DNA from: Ectocarpus siliculosus
Lineage: Eukaryota > Sar > Phaeophyceae > Ectocarpales > Ectocarpaceae
Reading direction: 5' to 3'
Assembly: GCA_000310025.1 (NCBI GenBank)
Contig: FN648585.1
Location: 62,001-126,000 of the forward strand
Length of the DNA: 64,000 bases
Shown here: piece by piece, positions 47,582-59,332 of the stretch
Numbering within the stretch: the first letter of the stretch is position 1
Layout of the letters: each line of letters starts with the position of its first letter
Translations under genes and position numbers: made by a program
The notes under the pieces: model-generated
Databases searched by the model: none
What the model saw: only the letters and a program-made list of their open reading frames with translations
Told to the model about the DNA's origin: nothing

Positions 47582-47921
47582 GTTGGGATGTAGGGCTCGA
47601 GGCTCTTACCTGTTGGGATGTATACTTATGAAAGGTGTATCCCTGGGTGTGGCACTGTGTAATAACAGCGTGCAGAGGCTCACAGAGTGACTGTAAACAC
47701 TTGTGTTGTAGACCAGATTGATGGTTTGAATTGGCGCTCATGTGGCCGAAAGGTAAGGAAGACAAGAGGGGTCCTGGGACTCGCAGGAGTCCCGAAGGAA
47801 TAGGAAGAGGCCAAGGGCTTTGGAAGAAGAGAGAAAGGAAGGAGAGTGATCGAGAGGGGGCGAGTACCACAGGGGGCGAGCCTCCAAGCGATCACGGAAA
47901 GATGCACACATACGGACCATG
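47582..47921 (-). mobile_element. inverted partial LTR
   Basis: Reverse complement of the last ~330 bp of the LTR, from its end to CGGACCAT. It keeps the unoccupied form of the F2b target. It abuts the right LTR head-to-head and is cut at 47921 by F1 sequence. Confidence 0.65.
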
Positions 47922-48167
47922 GTTGGCGAGACAATGTCCGGTCTTGTTGTCCGTCACAGGAGGCTGCAGCTGACGCTCAAACTCGGAGAGGGCCATGCTT
48001 TGCGAGTCCCTACCGAACCATACTCGCTCGGGGCACCACGAGATTTACAATGTAGCTCGAGATCGGCATTTGAGACAGGGTCGGGCAAGGGGTGGGCTAT
48101 GCGAATAAAAGTTCCACCCACCCACCCACGCATATTGAAATATGAGACTTAAGCTAAAGCTTCAGAA
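47922..48167 (-). mobile_element. F1 left-end fragment, inverted
   Basis: F1 left block on the minus strand, ending at its terminal hairpin (TTCTGAAGCTTTAGCTTAAG, one arm changed) at 48167. Only ~245 bp remain. Confidence 0.65.
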
Positions 48168-48791
48168 CTGGCCAACTGCCGTGGAAGTTTCAACCTTATT
48201 TACAAAAGTGAGGTGTGTGGCAACGGACAGTTCCTACCTTCGTGCAGCGGTGCACATCTATCGCGGACGGACTTGATACTACTGTAGTTCGTCCGTGTAC
48301 AGCAGTGATCATGTTCTTTTTTGTTATCACTTGGTCACAGGAGATCAAAGTCCGCACTGTTCTTTGGTTGTGTTGCTGAGAGACCCACATCGGATACCGC
48401 CGTCCGTTACACATGTCTGACAGCCTGCGGTGGGCCAAAGGCACGAGAGTGAGTGGGTGTCTTTTCGAGAGTGGATCCCTTGTCTTCTCTCCGCTCTCTT
48501 CTTTGTTGTCTACCTACAGTACCTGTCTCTCGCCTCTCGCCGGCTGGCGGGGTCCCAATAAACATCCAACTACGTCAACCGCAGGTGGTTTCGCTGCTTG
48601 CTCAGTAAGAGCCTACCCGTGCACCCGGCTGCTGCATGTGAGGCGATTTGCGTCACCTGTTTATGTCAAGCGATGGACTTGGCGGTCTACCTGATGCTGG
48701 CCACGCAGTGCTACGTGACATCTTCCAACGGCCCAGAGCGAGCAACGAACAGGTTGGGTTTTCTAAAGGTTTATCTTCAGTCCCATCTTCA
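48168..48791 (+). mobile_element. F1 module fragment, second half
   Basis: Matches the second half of an F1 module (CAGCCTGCGGTGGGCC near 48420, GCTGCTGCATGTGAGGCGAT near 48630) with no left end; bounded on both sides by other F1 ends. Confidence 0.6.
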
Positions 48792-51700
48792 TTTCTGAAG
48801 CTGTAGCTTCAGTCTTATCGTTCAAAATCCGTGGGTGGAACTTTCATTCGCATCCCCCACCCCTAGCCCGACCTGGTCTCTAGCCCGACCTGGTCTCAAA
48901 TGCTGATCTCGGGGTTCAGTTCTAATCTCGTGGCGCCTCAAGTATGGTTTGGTAGGGAGTCACAAACCACGACCCCTCCCCGAGTTTGAGCAGCTTGCCC
49001 CTCGTGTGGGCGCCACGACTCGGCCTTTACTGTTCCTTGTCTGTTTCGCCGTGGGAACGGCCGGTTGAACAGCGAAAGAGGGTGCTGCGTGTGCTCAGAA
49101 TATGCTGCAAAGGTCGTAAGGTTATCGTCTCTGTCGCTTGGGCTGCACGCCGTGCTCGCGTAGGAGTTGCACCTTCCTAATTGTTTTCTCTGTGCCGATA
49201 TCCATGAAGAAAAGGAACGGCAGCACGGTTGAAGATACAGACAACAGACGGTCCGCCATAGTTTTTTTTTTATTTTCCTCCCTTATTAGGGTTATTGTTA
49301 ACGCAACGAAAAAAAACCGTCTTTTTTCACGGAACGGTGAAAAGAAGATCCGATTATTTTTCGCTTGTTCTAATCGTGATGTCATCGCGAAAGGCACGTT
49401 TCCTTCCCTGAATACACGTTTTGCTCGACACACGACAGGTTGACATGATATTGCTCACCATAGAGCAGCGGTGAAAGCGCAATGAGCAGCACCCGACACA
49501 GAGGACAACACACTTAGAAAGATCCCGTCCACCTGGCCTGCTGTTTTCAGTTTTCAGCAACAACAGGCTCAGGGCAGAGTGTCGCCACCTGGGTGTTGCT
49601 TGCGAATTCTTCAGTTTGCCAGCTCATTTTTCACGGTTGCGACTCCCATCTTTGACCACCACCTACCCAAAGGTAGACGAGCTCAACAATCATAGGGCGG
49701 CAGCCGCGCTGACGGCCAGCATCATATAGATGGCCAATCCGAAAGAATTAGCGTGTCGGAGACCCTGTTGCTCTACTGCTGCGTGGTGCCGTGGATTGAT
49801 GTGGATGCGTCCGACCAAAAACGCATCATCTTCCCGCATTTTTTCCAACGGCATTTTGGCGAGGTGGCACACGTCTCTTCCAAACTTTATTGAGCAGCAC
49901 CCAAGCACCCAATACCCACGAAGCAGCACGGCGCCGGGAGATGCTATCATATGGACCGCCGAACCGAAGGAATCAGCCGTTGCAGGTCTTGCTGCTGCTG
50001 CTGTACTCGTTCTACTGTTTCCGTGTTTGCTATGTGTGATTGAAAAAAATCCCTAAGCACCAACAGCAGCAGTTGAAGGCGAGAGCACCACGCAATGCCT
50101 AGTTTTGGGCCAAGAACGGACTGAACGCCGCTTCTGCCGCTTGTCCATCTCCACAACAGATCTGGACGTGAGTCTGGCAGGTCTTTCTAGCGTTCTCAGT
50201 GATGTTGCAGCGCCCGCGGTGCGCTTGTCCGATGCTTCTGTAAAAAACACGTATTCGTGAAAGTAGCAAGCCCCAAAAAAAAACGGCTCCTTCCTTTCAC
50301 GCTTTCGGGGAAAAACGCCTCCATGCATGTTCAAGAAAACACGTTTTTTTTTTTTTTCGTGTTTTATTGGTCGATAAGAAGCACCCTTACATGCATGGGT
50401 GGTAAAGCATCGCAAGAGTGTTGCTGCCTCACCTTTAGTGTGCTGCGTAGTCGTAATCTGAGCGATAAGGGGTAGATGGCAGCACAATCTTATTTGCGCA
50501 GTGAGGTCTGACAACTGGTCGTTCGTGTAACGGTGCGCATCTATCGCGACGGCAAGCGTATTGAGAAAATAGTTCGTTCGTGGTGCTTCTCGTCAGCATG
50601 TTCTTTTTCGTTGTCACTTCATACTTCGTACCACAAATGACGAAAGAGAGTCTCCACAGTTCGGAAACGGTGACTATATTATGTTTGTTGTGTTTGTTGT
50701 TGCTGAGCGCACGTCAGATGTCGCCTTTTGTTACAGCCTGCGGTGGGCCACAGGGACGAGAGTGAGTGTCTTCTCCAGAGTCTATTCATGCCTTCTCTAC
50801 GCTTTTTCTGTTGGTATACTACCTGTCGCTCTCTCGCCTATCGCCGTTGGGGTCCCAACAACATCGAACGTCAACCACAATCGTTTTGCTTCTTGCTGAG
50901 TAAGAGGCTATCCTTGAACCCGGCTGCTGCATGTGAGGCGATGGGCGCTGCCTCTTTACTTGAAGCAACGGGGGCATGGCCCATATACTGTTCGCTGCAT
51001 GCTGTGCTGTGTGACAGCTTCCAGCGGTTAAGAGCGGCGACGGTGGTTTTTGTATGCTCTCTTTTGCCACCGCCCTGTAGCCTGTCGCGTCTGGCTCACT
51101 TGTCTTTGTTGTCCCTTCCTTCTTTTTTTTTTTCAGCTTGCTTTTTGGGGTCTGCCGGTCACCCACCTACCCATTAGTTCAGTTTTAAATGTTGTCGTCG
51201 TTGATGTTGTTGTTGTTGTTGCTGTCTTCACATTAAAAACCGTTCCGATCTCTCTTTACCCAGTACCTTCATATGTCCGTACTGATCCAACACTTGACAC
51301 GGTCGATTCCCGTGGCCACAGGCTAACTTACCCTAAGAGGGCACGCTAAAACAAACTGGCCACAAGAGGTCCGCAAGTCAATAGAAATCAACGACAGATA
51401 CTTTTCGGAAGGGGGTGTTTACTTGCCATGTCTATGTCTATGACTAGGCCCTGCAAGTTTCACAATTCTGAAGCATTTCTGAAGCTAATAGTTGAAACAA
51501 CAGTGTCATCGTTCGATACCCGTTCGGTGGGGAATCAATCGCAAATCATGACCCGTCCCCGAGTTTGAGCAGCGTCCGCCTCCTGTAGCCGGCAAGAATC
51601 GGCCTTCACTGCTGTACCTTGTCTGTTTCGCCATGGGAATGGCCGGTTGGTGAACAGCGAAAGAGGGTCCTGCGTGCTGCGCGCCACCTCTTTTTTTTTT

Positions 51701-54700
51701 GCGTTTGATATTGTTATTTTCTTCCCGAGTGACCGTTGTACACAACATGCGGCTGCTGCTGTACACATATATGCGGTTGCTGCAGTATATGCTCGGAATG
51801 TGCTGCAAATGTCGTAAGGCTATCGTCTCTGTTGTTTTGGGCTGGAGGCGTTGCTCGGGTAGGCGATGCGCGTCTCCTACTCTTTTCCAGTGTCGTTGTC
51901 GGCAGCACAGTTAGTTGAAGAGACAAACAACAACAGACGGTCCGCCTTAGCTTTTTTTGTTTTGCTGCATGCATGGGTGGTATGCATCGGCAAGCGTGTT
52001 ACTTCCTTACCTTGAGTCTGCTGCGTAGTCGTAATTTAAGCGATAAGTAAGGTGGATGGCAGCACAACAATCTTATTTACTACGTAGTGAGGTATGATAA
52101 CCAACAGCTCGTTCGTGCAGCGGTGCGCATCTATGGCGGACGGCAAGCAAGCGTATTGAGATAATAGTTCGTCCGTGGTGCTATGTACATGTAGTCATGC
52201 TCTTTTTAGTTATCACTTCCTGCAACAAGATAGTCCACAGCTCGCAAACGGCGATTTTATTGTTTGTCGTGCTTGTTTGCTGTTGCTAAGCCGACATTGG
52301 ATATCGCCGTTCGATACACGACGTGACATCATCTCCGACAGCCTGCGGTGGGCCAGAGGGACAAGAATGAGGGTCTTCTCGAGAGAGTCAATGCCTTGTC
52401 TTCCCTCCGCTCTCTTCTTTTTTTCTACCTCTCTCTCTTTCTCTCGCCTTTCGCCGGTAGGGTCCCAACAACATCGAACGTCAACCAACCGCAGTCGTTT
52501 AGCTCTTTGCTGAGTAAGAGGCTACCCGTGCATCCGGCTGCTGCATGTGAAGCGATGGGCGCTATGCCAAGCAATGGACTTGGTCCCTACCTCATATTTG
52601 CTGCATATGTAGTGCGATGTGAGAGTTTCCAGCGGTCCGGAGCGAGCGGCGACGGTGCTTTTCTTCTATTCTCCCTTTTGCCTCCTCCCTAAAGCCTGTC
52701 GCGTCTGGCTCGTTTGTTCTCGCTGCTTCATGCTTTGGTTTTTGGGGTCCCCCGGTTCCTGTGTGCTCATCGGGCGTCTTCTTGGTGTCTACCTTGATTG
52801 TTACCCGCTACAAAAATCGAAAGCTTCAGACAGGCAACGCGACGATACTCGAGGGTCCGGTCCGCCGAAGATGTTGTTTTTATGTTTCCCTGCCGACAAA
52901 TAACCTCGGCTACGGCAGTGCAAACCTCATGGCGCCTCAAGTACGGTTCCGTAGGGAATTGCAAATCACGACCCCTCCCCGACTTGGAGTACAGCTTCCA
53001 CCTCCTGCGGCGGATAAGACCGACGTCAAACCCTAGATTTTGTCTGTCTGTGTCGCCACGTCGTCGCCATCTACGAACAGCAGTTGGAGAGTCACATCAA
53101 AGAAGGTCCGCTTCTCCACCAAGAAAACAGTTTTATTTTATTCTTCTACAGCTGGATATGATGCTACCATGTATCGGGTCTAGCTGTGGTTGAGCTTGAG
53201 GGATATAGGGTCTACAGCAGCATATTCTGAGCGAAGAGTTAACGTCTGCCTCGGGTAACGATGCGCATCTCCCACGGCAAGCAGAATGGATGACGTCATC
53301 ATGACGCTATTTTTTGTGACTACAAGTTCAAGTTCGCCCGGGCATTATTGTTCTTGCCGGAGAAAGAGACTAAACTTCTACTACGTATCCGGCTACGCAT
53401 GGGAGGTAGTGGGTGCTACCCCTGCTGTTTGCTGCGGTACATGGAGAGCTTCCAGTGGGTCAGAGCGGCAAGGGGGTCTTGTTTCTTCACTTGTTTCTTT
53501 AGCTCTGTTCTCCTCTACTTCTTTGTTTCCTGTCGCTGGAGGCCTCTCTTTTGTTATCGCCCTTCGTGCTTGCTTGCAAGAAACTGTGAGGATGTAAAAT
53601 GGCTGAGTCTGACTGTTTCTTAGGGTCCCCCGCCCACCCACGACCCACCTATCGGTATGATTCATTCGTGGTCTCCAATATTTTCAGCAGTAGTTGTCTA
53701 CTACAGGACATGCGCTACTACTGCTGCATCCATGGGTGGGTGCAACAGAAGAGCTCCGGGGACTGGTGGTCTTCTGACCTGATCGCAGAGAGAGGTTCCT
53801 GCCACTACCACAATACGACCCTTATGAAATGTCCATGACGGGGAAAGCGTACTACGAATCTTCTTTTTCTTTTTTCCCTCTCTGCCGTCCGGTTCTTTCG
53901 TTTCGGAGAGGAAACCCACTGTGAAAAGCGCATCTTCTGGGGCCCGAATTCATTTAGTCCCGGATTCTTCTTAGCGTGCGGAAGAGCGCGTTTTGAGTGT
54001 GGTCTCCTTTTCATTCGGGTGTGACGTGCGCACTACAACGAGAGAACGAGATAAACAGATCAACGAGATGATTCTTGAAAGCATGGAGTCCCTCGCCACA
54101 AAAAAGGGCATGCGCATGGACGGGCGTAGTGAGAAGTGCCTGTCGAAGCCTGACATTTTTTTCGGGTGCGCGTGAGGTCGCCTCTAGTATTCGTTTGCTC
54201 ATTTTTTGCTTCATTGTCCAGGCTATAGTTACTACCTCGCATAGCGTATTGAAGCGAGCGGAGGGTGCTAGACTCATCTGTTGTTAACTTGCGGACTCTT
54301 CTTCGGGTCCATTATATTTTCGTATATCTGTTTCGGGTAAGTTAGCCTGTGACCACGGCGGCGGGAATCGACCGCGTCAAGTGTCAGACTATCATACATA
54401 GTAGTACGGACAGACGAAGGTACTGGGTAGAGAGAACAGAACGAACGGTTTTGTAATTAATTGTGAAGACAGCATCAACGAAACTGCTGGGTTCGCCCAT
54501 GGGATTTTTGCAGCACCCATGCTATGAACAGTATTAGTATATACAACGACTTCTTCATGGATGGGTAATGAGAGGTTTCAATTCAACTACAAAATATATA
54601 CAATATTTTTTCTTGAGTATGGGGGGTGCTCGTTGTTCTTTTGCTTGCCATGTACCGGCAGTGGTAGGTGACATAATATATCGCATCATCAATATTCACA

Positions 54701-54992
54701 GCTAATAATGTTAGCCCACGACGACGAGGATGTCAAACGATAGTTTTTTTCGGAAAGCCATCGGTGCCAACGCCGCCCGGCCACGCTTTTTGCTGTGGAG
54801 TAATCGAGCTTTGAAAATTCAAAATTGTTCAGGGGGTGTGATATCTTATGTCATCTACTCTGTGTACAGAACTCTTTGTCGTGTTCGGTGGGCGAGCGTT
54901 TCGCGGTGTGCGCCCTCGACTTTATTAACCGCTTAAAAACTGGAAAGCTTCAGACAGGCAACGCGACGATACACGTCGAGTTGCTATCACAA
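48792..54992 (+). mobile_element. composite F1 element (6.2 kb)
   Basis: Left end TTCTGAAGCTGTAGCTTCAG near 48793; right end CTGGAAAGCTTCAGACAGGC, hairpin, CACAA at 54992, then T. In order: a module interrupted by a TTA-flanked insert (49286-50386), an inverted F1-tail scrap (51185-51400), an internal module starting with a hairpin-less end near 51467, an F1b 3' end cut within its hairpin at about 52850, and a full F1 tail. It looks like two F1 elements fused end to end. Confidence 0.6.
49286..50386. mobile_element. TTA-flanked insert, possible PIF/Harbinger relative
   Basis: Sister modules read CTTCCC-TTA-CATGCATGG. Here TTA (49283-49285) and TTA (50387-50389) bracket ~1.1 kb of unrelated sequence with GGGT/ACCC-like ends and long A/T runs near both sides. 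A 3-bp TTA duplication fits a TWA target. The terminal repeats are weak, so the superfamily is uncertain. An 86-codon minus-strand frame (49690-49950) has no recognisable domain. Confidence 0.5.
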
Positions 54993-55316
54993 TGAATGTT
55001 CTAGAGGTTCCAAACTAAATTGATCGACGTAGTGTATGAAAGTATGTACAGTACTCGACCATATGCGCGCAGTACACGTTGGCCGTTCTCACAGACCTTC
55101 TCGGTCGACCTCTATCACCTTATGCCCCCACCACCGACTGGGGACGGAGGGGCCGATGCTTCACCCGACTTTGTTGTACAATATGCACTAAATCTATAGC
55201 CTTGGTATCCCTATAATATATAGGAAATAAATTCATCGATATATGGCATGGCCTCACCGATGCACAGCGCCACTAACGTGCCGCGTCTCCTTCTATTCCG
55301 GTATTGTCAATGGCAG
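54993..55316. other. non-repeat interval before the 55.3-kb exon
   Basis: Leaves the F1 right end and runs to a plausible acceptor (CAATGGCAG|CGGC at 55316/55317). No gene of its own. Confidence 0.4.
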
Positions 55317-55662
55317 CGGCATGGGCCATGTCGAAGGAACTCTAAGTGAAGAGGAGGCCTTCGTGGAATACATCAGGGTGCTCTTCACCAACATAGCTGT
55401 TCTACAGTCCTTCCTGAGCGAGATTGGACCGGAGTTTATTGTGTGTCATGACTGGGACCGTTTGGGAAACAAGGAGCAGGCGTCATCAATTGCCAAGTTC
55501 ATCTCTCCGAACGATGAAGTTGCCGGCTTGGTGGAATCATCGCTGGTTCAAACGGCCAGGAAGTCGTCGAACACCGACTCGTTGCCGTTTCAGGGCGCTG
55601 ACGCCCTAGTTTTGCGCCTTCAGCTCAAGCTGGACGCGTTTGAATCCCTCTACTGTGGTTGA
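55317..55662 (+). CDS. probable last exon of the sulfotransferase-like gene
   Basis: The frame from the acceptor at 55316 to TGA at 55662 encodes 115 residues (first codon split) including EEEAFVEYIRVLFTNIAVLQ, FIVCHDWDRL and IAKFISPNDE. This is an amphipathic helix, then a beta strand with acidic end, then a helix, the order expected after the 3'-phosphate motif in sulfotransferases. Its phase (one base completing a codon) fits the donor at 28704: the three exons total 1254 nt and give a 417-residue protein. If joined, the intervening intron is 26.6 kb and consists mainly of transposons and satellite. The alternative is a second, truncated paralogue, or a gene broken by insertions and rearrangement. 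Family by motif context only. Confidence 0.5.
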
Positions 55663-56140
55663 TCCATTGTTCTGTGTGGCTGTCCCGGGGGTCAATAGGA
55701 GCGTTCTTGAACGATCTGCGCTTGTTCGCCATTTTTCCGTTTACCTACCTTTTTCCCATCGGGGTTGGGTTTTCGTCGCTCTGCAACGACGATGTAAGAC
55801 GAGCCGATAACTTCGTGAACTCGGCAACGAGGTTTCCGCTGGGTTTTGTGCCTGTGGCATGTGCATTTTGCGGTAAACCATCGTGGTGGTCGGGTATGTG
55901 TTGTGCTGGGTCGAGAATCCTGACTCCGCGCATAGAGGATGATTGCCCCACGATGTGTAATATTGGTCAAACACCCTCGAGGTCGTTACACAGTGCTTCC
56001 AACTGTTTCTGGAAGTGAAAGTACCAGAAATTCATTAAGTCATACGCAGCTGTCATCCGTCCGCAAGGAAAACACAAGATGCCGAACAACCTCAGCCAGA
56101 TGCGGCGCACCCTTCATGCGACGCGCCCAATACCTCATGG
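55663..56140. other. downstream flank of the 55.3-kb exon
   Basis: No gene supported. The overlapping short frames on both strands are mutual shadows. It probably includes the 3' UTR. No clear polyadenylation signal stands out. Confidence 0.35.
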
Positions 56141-56149
56141 CCCCTCGGG

Positions 56150-56256
56150 CTTGGCGATGTGAGAGCTTTTCCCAGTGAGAACCCAGGTGCTCCGTCCCGG
56201 CATTGTAGCGATGCGAGGTCCATGGTCTTAACCACTACGGCATGCACGACTATGAG
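56150..56256 (-). repeat. tRNA-derived SINE-like segment
   Basis: On the minus strand, GCCGTAGTGGTTAAGACC resembles a polymerase III A box as found in tRNA-derived SINEs, with CACCTGGGTTCTC about 45 bases downstream as a worn B box. It does not fold convincingly as a tRNA. No second copy was found in the window. Confidence 0.35.
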
Positions 56257-57880
56257 TGTGAGTACCCCCTACCTACGGACGTGCTTGGAGTGGCCCACAT
56301 AGTTTCTCAGCTCATGTCCAACGGAACAATGAAGAACTTGGACTGCCCACGGGAATTGTTAGATGTGATGCAAGACGGCTGTAATATGTGCAAGGTGGCG
56401 ACTAAAAATATATGCAAGGAGGCGCAGGACTCTTGTATATGACGTCTACGTAGTACATTGGTGACGCGGACTAGCTGGGCGCACAAAGTGCCGATGACAC
56501 GAGAGGTGGGACGAAAATGCAAGACAGGGGTCAGCAGGCATCACTTGAACATTCCCTAGTTTTCTGAAACCCGATACGGGATCAGTTTCTGTCGCCGATA
56601 TTTCAATATCGGGCTCGCGACAGTGGCGATGCGATCCAGAGACGACTGGCCCGCTACAGCGGGCAACAGCCGGCGAAAAAGAAAGTCTCAAGGCGACCGC
56701 GAACTGATGAACCGAAAAAAACGCCTTGCTTTTTGAGCACAACAATGGTTGAACTCTTGCGTCTCAGGCCTCCGACATAATTGTAGTTAAGTCTATACTC
56801 ACAGGATGGGCGTCGTGACGTGATACCTTTCTTGTTAATAGTATGGAAAAAAAAAGGGCTCGATTTTCCTATTTCTACAGCAGTATGGACCAGACGCCGA
56901 CTGTACATAGAAGTTGCCGAGTGTCGACTTCGTTGTGCTGTCACAGAATCTTCCCCGCACTTCTGCCAGTGCTGCTTTGTTAATTGGAGTCTTGTAGGTC
57001 GAGATACAGCAGTGGAATTCTCGGGTTGTGGAGGCAAAAGTAAACCAGAGCAAAAAATTGCATGCAAGGCATAGCTCGAATACTTGTATGGACTGCTATA
57101 GACGCCGAACGACGTCCGCGTACTACCTCAACGACCTAACTGGATGGGATACTTCCTGCCACGGCGAACCATAGTACAATGCGATGCAAACATCCGTTCG
57201 TGTGTCGCGTGGCTGCCACATGTGTCGACAACAGGCACACGAAGAGCTCTCGCCATGTTGTCGTTACCGCGCAGGCGGACCCCTCGGAGATCTCCCACGT
57301 GGTGCTACAACGACAGCAGTACTACTACTGTACATAGATGTCGTAGGAGAGTGGAGTTGTGCTGTCACGGCATCTCCCACGCACTCTCCTACCGGTGCTT
57401 GTGTCGATTGGAGTTTTGTAGGCTGAAATACAAGAGTGGGTTGGGCTCCCGGGTTGTGGAAGCAAACCTGCCTCCAACAACAGAGAAGGCGGTGTTCTAC
57501 TTACTACAGTATCCCGCTCAACTTAGGGTTAGCGGCATGTGGTTGCATATTTATTTGCCACTGCCGTAAAAGACCGCTGGATCTTTACGCAGTCCATCTT
57601 AGACATTTATTTATCATTTTACACCACGAACGAGCGACGCAGGACGGGTCGGCCTTCATCATTGTTGTTGTCACTGTTGTTGTGGTTGTGTCTTCACAAT
57701 AAAAACCGTTCTGATCTCTCTCTACCCAGTACCTTCATGTGTCCGTACTTGCGGATTACCTATTGGAAATTGTGGGAATCCCTTCATTCCGAGAAAGCCC
57801 TAATAGGTCGGCATCCGGCCTATTCTTTTTTTGTATGCAAATTTCTTCTTGTGAAGTTTTCACACCCTGTACAACTCCTT
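56257..57880. other. 1.6 kb, no gene; two ~150-bp repeat copies and an F1 scrap
   Basis: The dispersed repeat of 39.6 kb recurs at about 56885-57040 and 57310-57470. An inverted F1-tail fragment (TCTCTCTACCCAGTACCTTC) lies at about 57661-57748. A short palindrome CGATATTTCAATATCG is at about 56597. The frame at 56242-56442 is Cys-containing but unidentifiable. Confidence 0.45.
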
Positions 57881-57884
57881 TAGG

Positions 57885-58235
57885 TGGTAGTTGTTTGCCA
57901 GGCAACTACTCTTCCAGGAGGGTGCGCACCTAGTTGGCTGCAGACACCTACTGTTTCAGATTTGTGCGCACCTAGTTGCCTGTAGTCACCTACTCTTCCA
58001 GGAGTGTGCGCACCTAGTTGGCTGCAGACACCTACTCTTTCAGGAGTGTGCGCACCTAGTTGGCTGTAGATGACTACTCTTTCAGGAGAGTGCGCACCTA
58101 GTTGGCTGTAGATGACTACTCTTTCAGGGGCGTGCGCACCTAGTTGGCTGCAGACACCTACTTGATTCACATTTGTGCGCACCTAGTTGGCTGCAGATGA
58201 CTACTATTCCAGAACCGTGCGCACCTAGGTGTTCA
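57885..58235 (-). repeat. 42-bp minisatellite, about 8 units
   Basis: The unit contains GTGCGCACCTAGTTGGCTG followed by CAGACACCTACTC or TAGATGACTACTC. Because the period is divisible by three, both strands stay open: the minus strand reads repeats of a 14-residue unit like VGVCSQLGAHTPER. No start context, intron or domain supports a protein, so I call it a minisatellite. Confidence 0.8.
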
Positions 58236-58597
58236 TGAACAACTAGCCGGTGGTTGTCTGTCTAACAACTAACTTAGCTGGCTTATTAGTTAGAGTTGAT
58301 AGTCTGTCCTGGAGCTACAAGGAGAATGCATTAACAGTGGTAGTAGCAGTGAGAGGTCGTTTCTGCGCAGAAAGGGGTGCAGACGAGGAAGATCAGCCAA
58401 ACCTTGCACCTTGTGAACCTTTATCGATCTATTCCTGGTGAAACGAACCACACAACAAACGCAAGCAAGCATGCTGTGTGATGATCCGCGAGCATGACAC
58501 GCCAACCTAGCCAGATGACCAGGAGCTCTCCTATGCGAGGGAGACCTGCCAAACAACATCCGCTTATTATGGGTCTTGTACTTTATCGGCATTTTCA

Positions 58598-58836
58598 CCA
58601 TGGAGTCTCCATGGAGACTCCATGATGATCACCATGGGTAACCATGGGTAGTCCGTGGCGATCACCATGGGCTCTCCATGGTTATCATGACCATGGGTGA
58701 CCATGGTGATCGCCATGGAGTCTCCATGGTTAACCATGGTGATGACCATGGAGTCTCCATGGAGACTCCGTGGTTACCCATGGTAATGTTCCCCATGGAG
58801 ACTCCATGGGGTCACCATGGTCATTAACCATGGCCA
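58598..58836. repeat. dense CCATGG palindrome array
   Basis: Eighteen exact CCATGG sites, plus three one-base variants (CCGTGG or CCATGA), in about 240 bp. Spacing is mostly 10-12 bp. The short spacers are themselves often complementary to neighbours (AGTCT/AGACT, GATCA, GTAA/TTAC), so long hairpins can form in many registers. No protein reading is consistent. No match to a CRISPR or known satellite. Confidence 0.85.
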
Positions 58837-59332
58837 ACGACAAGTCAAACCATTGATTGTAACATCACGTTCATCATGATGCTTATCATGCCATCATACT
58901 CTTGTCATACTCTGTTTTTTGTTTTTTGCAGAGAGCGGTCCGGCAAGGAGGTGGGGTTGCTTTTTGGTAGAACAAATAGCTGTTTTGAGGGATCGTGTTA
59001 TGCATACGTGATCGGTGCGTCGAGATAGCACATCCCCTGCAATGTTATCTTCCCCCCGTGTGTTATCTGTCTGCTGCTGTAGTCGGGAACCGAGCTTCCC
59101 CGTCCAAAATAGCAGGAGGCGTGATTGTTTTGTTTTTCCACTGCTGCTGTGCTCAGCAGCTGCTGCTCCTGTGTGGCAAGACACACACACACACACAGAT
59201 GAGACACGGAACATGGGTGGGCAAGGGGAGCGGGACACACACACACCACCGGGAGAGCGAGAGCGAGGCCGGAGGGTGTGCCCTATATTGCTGTTGGGTC
59301 TCGGTGGAGGAAGCTCGAGGAGAAGCGTCTGG
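58837..59332. other. left flank of F2c
   Basis: No gene. A CA microsatellite near 59185-59200 and a GA-rich patch near 59255-59275. Confidence 0.5.

Noticed and set aside
57880-58182. Protein made of 14-residue repeats on the minus strand
   Set aside because: The 42-bp period keeps any frame open; the plus strand is equally open and no gene context exists.
58598-58836. CRISPR-like array
   Set aside because: Eukaryotic context, 6-bp palindromes with 4-9-bp spacers, no repeat-spacer structure.
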